Shown: positions 15,203 through 25,000 of the stretch, piece by piece
How positions within the stretch are numbered: position 1 is the first letter of the stretch
Layout: each line of letters begins with the position of its first letter
Source: UBA1563 sp037440065
GTDB taxonomy: Bacteria > Bacteroidota > Ignavibacteria > Ignavibacteriales > Ignavibacteriaceae
Reading direction: 5' to 3'
Length of the DNA: 64,000 nt
Assembly (NCBI GenBank): GCA_037440065.1
Contig: JBBIUV010000015.1
Span: forward strand, 1 to 64,000
Position numbers and translations under genes: made by a program
Notes under the pieces: generated by a model
The model's database searches: none
Seen by the model: the letters and a program-made list of their open reading frames with translations, nothing else
What the model was told of the DNA's origin: nothing

Positions 15203-17335
15203 ATGAAAAAAATGACTTTTACTTTCTTTCTCCTCTTTCTTGGATCCATTTTTCCGCAAACCGTTTTTTCACCAAACGGGAACCTTTCTCTTTCATTTAA
15301 TCTTGGTTCAGAAGGAAAACTTTTCTACCAGCTTAGTTTTAAAGGAAAACAAATTGTAAAGCCAAGCGCTTTGGGAATCATGTTAAAAGATGCCCCATCG
15401 TTTGATAAAAATTTTGAGATTGTAAAAGTTGATACACAAACGGTTGACGAATCGTGGAATCCGGTTTGGGGTGAAGTAAAAACAATAAGAAATTATTACA
15501 AAGAATTGCGCATCAAGCTTGCGCAAAAAAATATTTCGGACAGAACGCTTATTCTTACGTTTAGAGTGTTTAATGACGGAATCGGATTCCGCTATGAATT
15601 TCCTGTTTCCAACGGACTTCAATCTTTTATCGTTTCTGATGAGCTGACGGAATTTAGAATGGCTGGCAATCATAAAGCGTTTTGGATTCCCGGCGATTTT
15701 GATACGAACGAATACGAGTACACAACATCAACGTTAAGTGAGATTAACGCAACCACCGGAAAATATGCAGCCGAACTTTCCGCACATGCACCGATTGCGG
15801 TTTCAGCAGTGCAGACACCTTTAATGATGAAAACAACCGACAGCATCTATGTAAACATTCACGAAGCTGCTTTGGTAAATTATCCGGCGATGAATTTAAT
15901 TTTGAATAAAGAATCCATAACATTTAAAGCAGCTCTTGTAACCGATGCGGTTGGCAATAAGGCGTATTTGCAAACTCCGGAAAAAACTCCCTGGCGTACA
16001 CTTGTGGTAAGCGACCGTGCCGTTGATATCCTTGCTTCAAAATTAATTTTAAATTTAAATGAACCGAGTGCTATTGGAAATACCGACTGGATTAAACCGC
16101 AAAAATTTGTCGGCGTTTGGTGGGAAATGCATGTTGGTGCAGGATCATGGAATTATGCCGATTCAGGTAATTTAAAATTGAAGGGAACCGATTGGAAAAA
16201 TCTAAAACCGAACGGAAAACATTCCGCCAACACCAAAAGAGTTAAACGCTATATCGATTTTGCTGCTGAACACGGATTTCCGGGAGTGCTTGTTGAAGGC
16301 TGGGATATCGGATGGGAAGATTGGTGGGGAAAATGGAAAGAAGAAGTTTTCGATTTCGTTACTCCTTATCCAGATTTTGATGTCCAAGAATTAAAACGAT
16401 ATGCCGCATCGAAAAATGTTAAACTGATTATGCACCACGAAACATCCGCATCGGCTACCAACTATGAAAGACGCATGGACGAAGCCTATCGTTTTATGAA
16501 AGAGAATGGTTACGATGCAGTTAAAACCGGATACGTTGGAAGAATTATTCCACGCGGTGAACATCACGATGGACAGTGGATGGTGAATCATTACATACAC
16601 GTTGCGGAAAAAACCGCAGAAAATAAAATTATGCTCGATGCTCATGAACCTGTTCGCCCAACAGGATTGCACCGCACCTATCCAAACTGGCTTGCCTGCG
16701 AAGCCGCTCGCGGAAATGAATATAACGCATGGAGTATCGGCAACGTTCCTGAACACGAAACAATTCTTCCCTTTACACGATTGATTGGAGGACCGATGGA
16801 TTATACTCCCGGCATCTTTGAAATTAAAATGAGTTATTACGATAAGAATAAAACAGAACGCGTCCACACAACCCTTGCAAAACAGCTTGCACTTTATCTT
16901 ACGATGTATAGTCCGTTGCAAATGGCTGCCGATCTGCCGGAAAGTTATGAAAAACATCTTGACGCTTTTCAATTTATAAAAGATGTTGCCGTTGACTGGG
17001 ACGATTCAAAATATCTGCTCGCTGAACCGGGTGATTATCTTGCCGTTGCAAGAAAAGCTAAAGGGAAAGATGATTGGTTCCTCGGCGCTATTACAGATGA
17101 GAACGCGCGAACTCTGAATATCCCTCTTTCTTTTTTAGATACGAAAACGGATTACATTGCAACGATTTACGCCGATGCGCCGGATGCCGACTGGGATAAA
17201 AATCCGATGGCGTACGTCATCATGAAAAAAATAGTTAGTTCAAAAGCATCGTTAAAATTTTCTCTCGCTCCCGGCGGCGGTACAGCGGTAAGTTTTAAGA
17301 AAGCCACAGAAGAAGAAATGCAGAATATGAAGTAG
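15203..17335 (+). CDS. Glycoside hydrolase family 97 (alpha-glucosidase-like)
   Basis: A 710-residue exported enzyme with signal peptide at residues 1-19. Residues about 20-260 are the GH97 N-terminal beta-sandwich (FSPNGNLSLSFNLG, FNDGIGFRYEFP). Residues about 290-590 are the TIM barrel (VGVWWEMHVGAGSWNY, GVLVEGWDIGWEDW, MHHETSASATNYERRMD, DAHEPVRPTGLHRTYPN, EAARGNEYNAWS). A C-terminal beta domain follows. The Glu-containing EAARGNEY block is that of the inverting SusB-type branch, which cleaves alpha-glucosides. No T9SS domain is present, so a periplasmic site is likely. It stands alone, without SusC/SusD neighbours, which argues for general oligosaccharide use. Confidence 0.93.
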   Translation: MKKMTFTFFLLFLGSIFPQTVFSPNGNLSLSFNLGSEGKLFYQLSFKGKQIVKPSALGIMLKDAPSFDKNFEIVKVDTQTVDESWNPVWGEVKTIRNYYKELRIKLAQKNISDRTLILTFRVFNDGIGFRYEFPVSNGLQSFIVSDELTEFRMAGNHKAFWIPGDFDTNEYEYTTSTLSEINATTGKYAAELSAHAPIAVSAVQTPLMMKTTDSIYVNIHEAALVNYPAMNLILNKESITFKAALVTDAVGNKAYLQTPEKTPWRTLVVSDRAVDILASKLILNLNEPSAIGNTDWIKPQKFVGVWWEMHVGAGSWNYADSGNLKLKGTDWKNLKPNGKHSANTKRVKRYIDFAAEHGFPGVLVEGWDIGWEDWWGKWKEEVFDFVTPYPDFDVQELKRYAASKNVKLIMHHETSASATNYERRMDEAYRFMKENGYDAVKTGYVGRIIPRGEHHDGQWMVNHYIHVAEKTAENKIMLDAHEPVRPTGLHRTYPNWLACEAARGNEYNAWSIGNVPEHETILPFTRLIGGPMDYTPGIFEIKMSYYDKNKTERVHTTLAKQLALYLTMYSPLQMAADLPESYEKHLDAFQFIKDVAVDWDDSKYLLAEPGDYLAVARKAKGKDDWFLGAITDENARTLNIPLSFLDTKTDYIATIYADAPDADWDKNPMAYVIMKKIVSSKASLKFSLAPGGGTAVSFKKATEEEMQNMK

Positions 17336-17409
17336 GGCGCTAATTAGTCTGTTGTAATTTCAACTTTGCACTATAATGTTATTTTAATGTACCGAAGGCT
17401 GAGAAGGGT

Positions 17410-17545
17410 TTGAATTTGAGATTCTTTGGTCGTTACCCTCCCTCAGAAAGACATACGTTTTTGTCATCTGATTCTGTATCGTAATGTCATTCTGGATTCG
17501 CACGATACTGTCATTCTGAGTCACGCAAAGCGTGACGAAGAATCT
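17410..17545. repeat. GTCATTCTGAG repeat cluster, left of the GIY-YIG relic
   Basis: The stretch contains AGATTCTTTGGTCG with CCTCAGAAAGAC, then GTCATTCTGG (17486) and GTCATTCTGAGTCACGCAAAGCGTGACGAAGAATCT-like sequence (17510-17545), which includes a TCACGC/GCGTGA hairpin. The 3' end of the GIY-YIG relic reads into it. The rest of 17336-17409 holds nothing recognisable. Confidence 0.7.
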
Positions 17546-17834
17546 CCCCCAATCCCTTCACCTAGATCTTTCCACTCGGGATTATATTCTTCAATTAGGT
17601 TTATTTTTTTAATCCTCACCCATCCTTTAATTTGTTTTTCCCTTGTAATTGCTGCGTTACTATCGTTGGTGGTTTCAAAGTATACCAACTTGTAAACATT
17701 ATACTTCTTCGTGAATCCATCGATGAGTTTATTTTTGTGCTCGTATACTCGACGTTCAAGATTATTTGTAACACCGGTATAAAGGACGGTGTTGTTTTAT
17801 TGGTGATTATATAAACAAAATATTGGTGGTTCAT
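17521..17834 (-). pseudogene. GIY-YIG endonuclease gene broken by one frameshift
   Basis: Reading left from the ATG at 17834 gives NHQYFVYIITNK, the first GIY-YIG strand. After an A run (complement of T's at 17795-17798) the frame is lost. The other frame continues as VLYTGVTNNLERRVYEHKN, KLIDGFTKKYNVYKLVYFE, AAITREKQIKGWVRIKK and NPEWKDLGEG before a TGA at 17523-17521. Adding one base to the A run would restore a normal protein of about 105 residues. This is the short single-domain URI/GIY-YIG group found in many dispersed copies in Bacteroidota and relatives. Its last codons lie in the GTCATTCTGAG repeat. Either a true decayed gene or a homopolymer sequencing error. Confidence 0.8.
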
Positions 17835-17847
17835 TATCGTATAAAAA

Positions 17848-17970
17848 AGATTCTTCGTCGTTTCACTCCTCAGAGTGACATTGCTCTTTTGTCATTCTGA
17901 TCTGCCCATGGCTGAGAAGAATCTTTTATGTTTGAGATTCTTCATTCCGCTTCGCTTCATTCAGAATGAC
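17848..17970. repeat. GTCATTCTGAG repeat cluster, right of the GIY-YIG relic
   Basis: One unit runs from AGATTCTTCGTCG (17848) to CAGAGTGAC (17879). A second runs from GTCATTCTGA (17891) through GAGAAGAATCTTTT and GAGATTCTTCATTCCGC to CAGAATGAC (17970), with complementary ends. The short gap to the type IIG gene (17971-18008) holds nothing else. Confidence 0.75.
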
Positions 17971-18008
17971 ACGTGCTTTTGCGTCTCTTCTCTTGAAAGA
18001 GGGGACTT

Positions 18009-21000
18009 TTAAACTTTCCCTTCTACAATTTTTATTTCGTCTTCCGTTAAGCCGTAGAGTTGGTAAACGAGGTTGTCTATTTCGGTTTCTAACGCGCTTG
18101 TGTCGGCTTCAGGGTTTTTCTTTTTTGCGGAAAGGATTTTGTCGACAAGCTTATTTAACAATTTTTTGTTTGGTTCGGAAATAAGGGGCAAAGGAACCTT
18201 GAGTAAATGGATGATTTTTGTTTCAATAAACGAATCTCCTAGACGAGGGGCAACTATCTTTCGAATAAAATATTGTGAAACTTTTGAATTTATAAAACAT
18301 AGAACTACCAAAAGATTCTCAACTGTGTTTTCGTGAAGATCAACGAATTGAATAGAGAAAAAATTATTCGAAGCATAGGTGTTTGTATCAAAAAAGGCTT
18401 TGAAAGGATCACCAGTTCTTGTAACATAAATTTTGGGTAAAGAAAAAATGGTTTCCTCTCTGAGAGAAGCGTAATAACCCTTTGATTTATCAATAACCTC
18501 TTTTCTATAATCAACAAACCATCCGGATGTTTGAGAATAATAATTATTGATTACATCGCCGTTTTTAGCACCAATAAATAATGGTTTTTCATCCCCTCTC
18601 TTCTTTGTTTTAACAAATAAACCTTCTCTAATATTTCCAGTGTGAATACCCTCATGACATTGCAATAGTTTATCAAGCGAAGGAAATTGCTCCAGCTTTT
18701 GCTTTATGGCATAATCTTTTTCATTAACAAGTAAGTTATAAACGTTATCGTATTCGTTAAAAATCATTTTATCTTTTTTCTTAGTACATGATTTTTCCTC
18801 GATCTTACCGTTTTTACTATTGTATTGATACAAATAACAGTTGAGAGTTTCACGATCGTGTTTATCAAACATAATTGCAGTTACGTCGTGTTCAACATCA
18901 TTGAACGCTCGTAATTTTTCTGGTAAAGTAGTATTTTGATACCATGAAAGATTGTATAATTTATTCTTAATTAACGTTCGTGTTTTTTGAAAATCTTTTA
19001 ATAGAATGCTATCGGGCAATAGCAGACATGTATTATTTATCCCGATTCTTCTTGCTAAGCCCACAAAGTAAGCGAACGTGTTTGGTGTACTACTATCAAT
19101 TTCATCGAAGCTTTCTTTGAGACGAACTTTTTCAAGTTTTGTTAATTCCGCTCCCCACGGCGGATTCCCGATCACCACATCAAACCCAACAAAGTTTCCT
19201 TCATCGTCAAGCGCTTCGGGGAATTCAAACCGCCATTCAAAAGCGTTGTTGTAAATTACGTTGCCGGCTTCGTTATCAAGTTCTTCTTTTAATTTCTTTA
19301 TCGCCTCTTCAAGTTTTTTCTCTTCCTGTTTTAATTTCTCTTTATCCTTTTTGCTCAACTCAACGTCTATCAGCCGCTCGGTCTGGTATTTATTGTGGAG
19401 TTCAAAGACCATGTTGTTGAGTTTTTTCTTCCGCGGATCGTTGTTGCCTATCTCGGCTCTAAAATTATTTTTTATGTCTTCAATAAATCTTCTGAAATTA
19501 TTCTTCTCGTTTTTATCATCGGTGTTTTTGTAATTGCGCACAAAAGCTTTGTAATCTTCAATGGTGTAGCGGATAGTTTTAAGCGCCGATTTGAGATCAG
19601 CTTTAAGGGGAAAACGGTTGATGAGCGAGTTGCCTTCTTTAATATTTATATCGATGTTGGGGAGCGTTTCAAGCTGCGAGAAATCGCTTTCCTCCGTGTA
19701 ATAAGCGTTCTTCAGCAGTTCAATCCACAAGCGGAGGCGCGCAATCTTTACAGAGTTTGGGTTGATGTCAATGCCGAAGAGAGAGTTTTCAATTATCGTT
19801 TGCTTCTCTCTAAAAAGAGTTTCTTGTACGCGTTGAACATCACGAACAAAGATCATTTTGCTTGAATCATGAATACCGCTTTCGGCAAAGTTTGGTCTTT
19901 TGGGTGCGTGATATTCAAAAATATCTTCGCCGGAATTGAAGGTAATAATCAGCTCGTCGTTTTCTACCTTCGCTTCGTAATCCATCAGCAAAAGACCTGC
20001 TTTGTCTGCAAGCAATCCAAGCTCGGACTTTATCGCGATCAATTCGTTAAGCGCGGAAACAAGAAAGTGTCCACTCCCCACCGCGGGATCAACAATTTTA
20101 AGGGAGTTGATCACCGCGTTAAATTCTAAAATATCAATCGTGTTTCTTCTATCGGCAATGTGGTTTCTAACGTCTGCGAGTGTTTTACATTTCCATTGGT
20201 AAACGTCGTTAAACTTTTGCACCACCGCGCGCTGTAAAGTTTCTCGGCACATGTACATGGTTATAAATCCGGGAGTAAAAAAAGAACCGTCTTTGTAGCC
20301 GTTAATTTTTTCAAAGATGAGTCCGAGCACCGAAGCGTTGATAAGGGTTTTTTTATCTTCTCGGATTTCTTCATTTCCTTCGGAAGTAAAATCATACGCA
20401 TCTAAAAACTCAAACAGATAATACATTGCCGGAAGATTTTCATGCCGTTTTTTTCCGTTACGGTCTTTTAAAATAGTGTTCTTGTAAAGCTGGATCGGAG
20501 TGTTGTCATCAAGACTATTGATCTTTATGGTCTCGCTTTCAAGTTCGCTGATCTCAAAAAGGGAACTGTTCAGGTAGGGAATGTAGCCGAATTTTCTGAT
20601 GATAAGTTCAGTTCTTTTATTCTGGGGAACCGCAAGCACCTGGTGAAATAATTTGTAAAGCTCGTCAAAATCGTTAATAAAATTTTTGTTCAGGAATTTA
20701 TGCTTGTCATCGTTGTGATATTTATAAAGCTGCGCCTCAAGAAGTTTTAAAAAGAGAATTCTATTTATCCAGGTGATCGAAAGCTCCAAAGCAAGATTGT
20801 ATAACTGCTCATCAAGTGTTTCGCCATATTTTCCGGGATGCTTTATTCTTGATATGGTGTTTTCGGTATCGAGAATAAGAATCGCGTTCTCAATTATTGA
20901 ACCGGGGTCTCTCTCTTTTTCCGGTTTACGGGTAATGAGTTTTTTGTTTTTCTCTTTCGTTTCAACAAGTCCGATGATGTGGAGAAGTTCGTTGTAAAAA

Positions 21001-21755
21001 TTGCGGTCTAACGAGTTGCTGTCGTTAGCAAAAGATTGTTTAAGGAGATGAACCGGAGAAAGAATTTTATAAAGGGCGATAAGCTTTTTTTCATTTTCCT
21101 TATCGTTCTGTTCAAAAAGAGTTTTGTAATCTTGCAAATTGAAATAAACGAAAGAAATTTCGGAATCAAGTCCATCGAGCATTGACTTTGCAATTTCATC
21201 ATAAAAGAAATCGGTATTGCCTGAGGTCTTTTGTTTATCCCGCCAGTGTTCGTAATCCTTAACCAATTTTTTGTTGTTGTAGAAAAGATGTTCAAATAAT
21301 GTAGCGTCAAAGATGAACCACTCGTAAACGTTGGTGGCAATAAGATATTTTATCTCGTTGTTCTTGTGGTCGATCCTCTCTTCAAGATAATAACGGATAA
21401 GCTCGTGCATCGCTTTTGCATTGAGATTTTCTTTGGTGATCATCTCAAGTTTATTTTTCGGTCGTTTAACTTCAGTTAAAACAGCGGCTTTGTCTTGATT
21501 GTTTTCAAGATAAATGACAAGGTCAACGTCCCGCAGCGTATTGATGAAATGTTTGTTTTTATAGTAGGTGTTGTTGAGAAAGTCGCGAAGCACTGTTTTA
21601 ACATTTTCTTCACGTTCTTCATGATCGATGGAGGCAAAGAGCGTGTAAAGATTTTCTTTAAAAAGATCAATCTCACTGCGGAGGATTTTCTCTTTAAGGT
21701 ATGCTTTGTTCAGCGCTTGTCTTGGAGTAAGAATTTTTATTTGCTCGCTTGTCAT
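18009..21755 (-). CDS. Type IIG restriction-modification enzyme (Eco57I-like)
   Basis: A 1248-residue single-chain enzyme. The N-terminus has a PD-(D/E)XK-like nuclease pattern (DVDLVIYLE near residue 75, then TEVKRPKN near residue 97). The methylase core carries the SAM-binding DPAVGSGHFLVSALNE (near residue 554), SLFGIDINPNSVKIARLRLW, and catalytic NPPWGAEL (near residue 861), the N6-adenine type. Residues about 740-830 are a charged helical insertion. The C-terminal 300 residues hold a TaqI/Eco57I-like specificity domain (FVDYRKEVIDKSKGYYASLRE, KIYVTRTGDPFKAFFD). Cutting and methylation would share one target site. Apparently intact, without separate S or R genes, and bounded on both sides by GTCATTCTGAG repeats, as expected for a transferred island. 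Confidence 0.88.
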   Translation of the reverse strand: MTSEQIKILTPRQALNKAYLKEKILRSEIDLFKENLYTLFASIDHEEREENVKTVLRDFLNNTYYKNKHFINTLRDVDLVIYLENNQDKAAVLTEVKRPKNKLEMITKENLNAKAMHELIRYYLEERIDHKNNEIKYLIATNVYEWFIFDATLFEHLFYNNKKLVKDYEHWRDKQKTSGNTDFFYDEIAKSMLDGLDSEISFVYFNLQDYKTLFEQNDKENEKKLIALYKILSPVHLLKQSFANDSNSLDRNFYNELLHIIGLVETKEKNKKLITRKPEKERDPGSIIENAILILDTENTISRIKHPGKYGETLDEQLYNLALELSITWINRILFLKLLEAQLYKYHNDDKHKFLNKNFINDFDELYKLFHQVLAVPQNKRTELIIRKFGYIPYLNSSLFEISELESETIKINSLDDNTPIQLYKNTILKDRNGKKRHENLPAMYYLFEFLDAYDFTSEGNEEIREDKKTLINASVLGLIFEKINGYKDGSFFTPGFITMYMCRETLQRAVVQKFNDVYQWKCKTLADVRNHIADRRNTIDILEFNAVINSLKIVDPAVGSGHFLVSALNELIAIKSELGLLADKAGLLLMDYEAKVENDELIITFNSGEDIFEYHAPKRPNFAESGIHDSSKMIFVRDVQRVQETLFREKQTIIENSLFGIDINPNSVKIARLRLWIELLKNAYYTEESDFSQLETLPNIDINIKEGNSLINRFPLKADLKSALKTIRYTIEDYKAFVRNYKNTDDKNEKNNFRRFIEDIKNNFRAEIGNNDPRKKKLNNMVFELHNKYQTERLIDVELSKKDKEKLKQEEKKLEEAIKKLKEELDNEAGNVIYNNAFEWRFEFPEALDDEGNFVGFDVVIGNPPWGAELTKLEKVRLKESFDEIDSSTPNTFAYFVGLARRIGINNTCLLLPDSILLKDFQKTRTLIKNKLYNLSWYQNTTLPEKLRAFNDVEHDVTAIMFDKHDRETLNCYLYQYNSKNGKIEEKSCTKKKDKMIFNEYDNVYNLLVNEKDYAIKQKLEQFPSLDKLLQCHEGIHTGNIREGLFVKTKKRGDEKPLFIGAKNGDVINNYYSQTSGWFVDYRKEVIDKSKGYYASLREETIFSLPKIYVTRTGDPFKAFFDTNTYASNNFFSIQFVDLHENTVENLLVVLCFINSKVSQYFIRKIVAPRLGDSFIETKIIHLLKVPLPLISEPNKKLLNKLVDKILSAKKKNPEADTSALETEIDNLVYQLYGLTEDEIKIVEGKV

Positions 21756-21859
21756 ACTCTAATCAAATTGTTGATATAAATATGTACAAACATACTTTTA
21801 AAATGCTTTATTAACCAAATCTTAAAATGGCTTTTGTTTTTCTTATCCCGCACGTTTGT

Positions 21860-22027
21860 GTCATTCTAATCAACCTCTTGTATAGAAGAATCTGCACTTG
21901 AGATTCTTCATTCCGCTTCGCTCTATTCAGAATGACACTGCTCTTTTTGTCATTCTGAGTTACGCAACGCGTGACGAAGAATCTTTCGGTTTAAGATTCT
22001 TCGGTCGTTACACTGCCTCAGAATGAC
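21860..22027. repeat. Two GTCATTCTGAG elements between the type IIG and macroglobulin genes
   Basis: Two units, 21860-21936 and 21949-22027, each begin GTCATTCT and end AGAATGAC, with internal GAAGAATCT and AGATTCTTC facing each other. The second includes ACGCAACGCGTGACGAAGAATCT. They fill most of the 307-bp gap at 21756-22062; the rest is AT-rich with a short CCTAATTCCTA string near 22040. Confidence 0.8.
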
Positions 22028-22062
22028 AGATAAGATTTCATTCCTAATTCCTATTTACCTAC

Positions 22063-25000
22063 CTAAGGCAGAACTCCTAATTTATAATTCTCGCTCAGTC
22101 CGTTTACCTCAGGGTAATACATTAAACTTGCTTCTGCCGGCAGCCATGAATAGTTTCCAGGAATTTGCGCTTTGATAATGTAACTAAATTCCATTTCCTT
22201 TTGCGGATAAGTAACAAAGAACGCGATCTTCTCATCACGAATTTCTTTTGAAGCATAATTCCACAGCCACGGCATAATTTTTCCGCGCCGGATGAAATTG
22301 CCCTGATAATGATTTTCACCGTCAATATTATAATGTTCTTCATCTTTCACAATTTCAAATCCCGAGGGAAATTGATCTTCAAGCATAAAATATTGTAGCC
22401 CTTCTTCATTTGATTTTACCGACAGCTTCACAAAAACATCATCTCCGCTTTTTAACGGCGCTTTAATTTTTTCTTTTTTATAAATAATGCCGCTTTCTCC
22501 TTTGAATTGTGCAAGTTTGTAAAATTCTTTTTCGACGGTAAAAGAATTTTGTTTTACGATATTTTCCGGTTTAACAAAGTAGCGGTTGTAGCCGCTAAAA
22601 TAAAGGGTTCCCTTCCCGCTTTTAACAATTGAGATTTTGTTATCACCGAATAGCAATCGTTTTAAATTATCAACTCCGAAAGAAAATTTCTCGCTTTCCT
22701 CAAAAATATTTTTCGTGTTGAATTGTTTCTCGGCGATTTTTTCATCATTCAGCAAAATGGAAACGGTGTAATCCGGTTCTAATTCCTTTGTGATTTTTAG
22801 ATAATCCGTCAGTGCAAAAAGCACCGACGCGGTCTGTTGAGTCGAGTTCCATGAATATCCTCTTTGCTGGCGCAGAAGCCAACTTACAATCTTTGGAATC
22901 AACGGAGATTTTGCATTAGCTCCTCCTTCGGCGGACAATAAATATTTTAATGCAAACGCCGTGCATTGCACTTTATCGTCTTCCCACCTGTAGTGCCATT
23001 GCTTGCCTCCCCAGTATGCAAACTTGTCGCTCACATTTACGTTGTTCATCAACCGCTCAAAAATTTTTTTTTCGTTTTTTGTGTCTTCAAGTTTTTGATA
23101 AACTGATGCCAACAGTGCGAGAGTATAAGCATTTGATTCTTTTTTTGAAACTTCATCTAAGAGAGATTTAGCTTCCCCGAATTCTTTTACATCCGCTGTT
23201 ACCAATGAATAAAACATAAAAGCGATAGTTGTCTGCTCCTCTTTACTGATACTTTTTAACTGCTGAAGGAGATTTTCTCTTCCTCTCCGAAAAACTTCTT
23301 CACTAATTTCATATCCGGCAAGTTTGGCAAGACTCAAACCATAAACCACATACGCAGTCATGTAAGGATGAGTTTTATCACTCTCCCACCAGCCCCAACC
23401 ACCGTCTCCATGTTGAAATGAGTAGAGACGTTTTAGTCCTTTTTTTATAACGTCAGGAAGTTCTTTTGTGGTTCTTTCTTTTAAGGGAATTTGCAGTTCT
23501 TTAAAAGTATTTGCGACAATAATCGCCGGGAGAAATCTGCTCATCGTCTGCTCAACACAGCCATAGGGATACGCAACCAGATCATCAACCGATTTTAGGA
23601 TTGTTCCGGCAAGTGTTGGACTAAGCGAAAAAGAAACTTCTGCAGAATGAAGATCAACTTCTTTCGGGATTGCGAACGTAATTTTTTCTTCCGAAGGATT
23701 TTCTTGAACAACGGCATTCAAAGCGATAGTTTGTTTTACTCCGTAGGGAAGAATAGGAACAGAAACCTGCATTGCATCGGATTCTTCATTCGTCAGCGCT
23801 TCAACATAAATCTCCGCTTCGCCTTTTGATTTTTCCACATAGACTTTCCAATCAATTCTCGTTTCATCATTTTCTTTTACAAAAATTTCATCTCTCTTTC
23901 CGATGTTTGATGAAATGAGTTTTACATTTTTCGATTTGAAAGCAATTTTTACTTTTTTCTTTTCGTTAAGATAATTGTGGATGTTCGTTGCAATCAGCAG
24001 CGTATCGCCCTCTCTAAAAAAGCGGGGGGGTTCGGTCCGGACTAAAAGATTTTTTCTAGCAATAACGATGTTCGTCCCTTGTCCGACTTGAGTATTCTGA
24101 GTTATTCCACGAACCGTTGCGCGCCATGAAGTTAGATTGTCCGGCAGTGTTAAAGAAATTTCGGCTTCACCGTTTTCGTCGGTTACAAAACTCGGCTGCC
24201 AGAAAGCGGCATCAACAAAATTTTTGCGAACTTGAGGAGATACTAAATTTCCTTTTCTAAGTACTACTTCTGCTTTGTCGGTACTAAAATCCGCCATTGC
24301 TGCGATTGCCGGAGCTTCCCCTAAAACTCTAACCTCTTCAAACTCAGCAAACTCAATTTTCCCAATATTGGTTTTTCTTTTTTCTACGGAGACAGTTTTA
24401 ATAAATCTAAAATTTCCTTCTCTGGTTAATACACAAAACTCATAGTTTCCCTTTGGAATATTGCTGAAGACAAACTGTGCATTTGTTTTTGACTTGGTAA
24501 TAAAATAACCTTCTTCGCTAATCAACAGACAATAAACAAATTGAGAATCTTGATTGGTGTTGTTAAAGTCTAACACTCCTTCAACTAAATATTCACCACC
24601 CTTTTTTAATCCTTTCATCTCAAATAATTTTTTGTCAAGCAAAGAAGTCATACGACTTGAGGCGTGAAAGTTATTCCCTCCGCTCAAATTGCTGGAAGTT
24701 GAAATATAATAGTAATCAGGGCTATAAAAATATTTTTGAATATCTTCAACTTGTTCTTCTTGTATTGCGTAAATGCTCTCATCAACTAATCCGAGGGAAA
24801 GTTCGGTCTTGACAACCGGTTTCCCGGTACTGTTTTTAACCGAAATTTTGTACGAAGCTTTTTCGCCCGGTTTGTAAATCTTCTTTGAGGGTTTGATATC
24901 CAAGGAAAGATAATTTTCCTTGTTCAGCACAACAACCATTTTTGAATTAGAATAAATAACTCTTTCGTTAACAAAAAGAATGTCTAATAGAAAACTCGGA

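Noticed and set aside
16391..16972. 193-codon - strand open frame
   Set aside because: Antisense to the GH97 catalytic barrel; Cys/Phe-rich shadow without family match.
17426..17695. 89-codon + strand open frame
   Set aside because: It crosses the repeat cluster and lies antisense to the GIY-YIG relic; composition is not protein-like.
19395..19865. 156-codon + strand open frame
   Set aside because: Antisense to the type IIG gene, with no start signal or family match.
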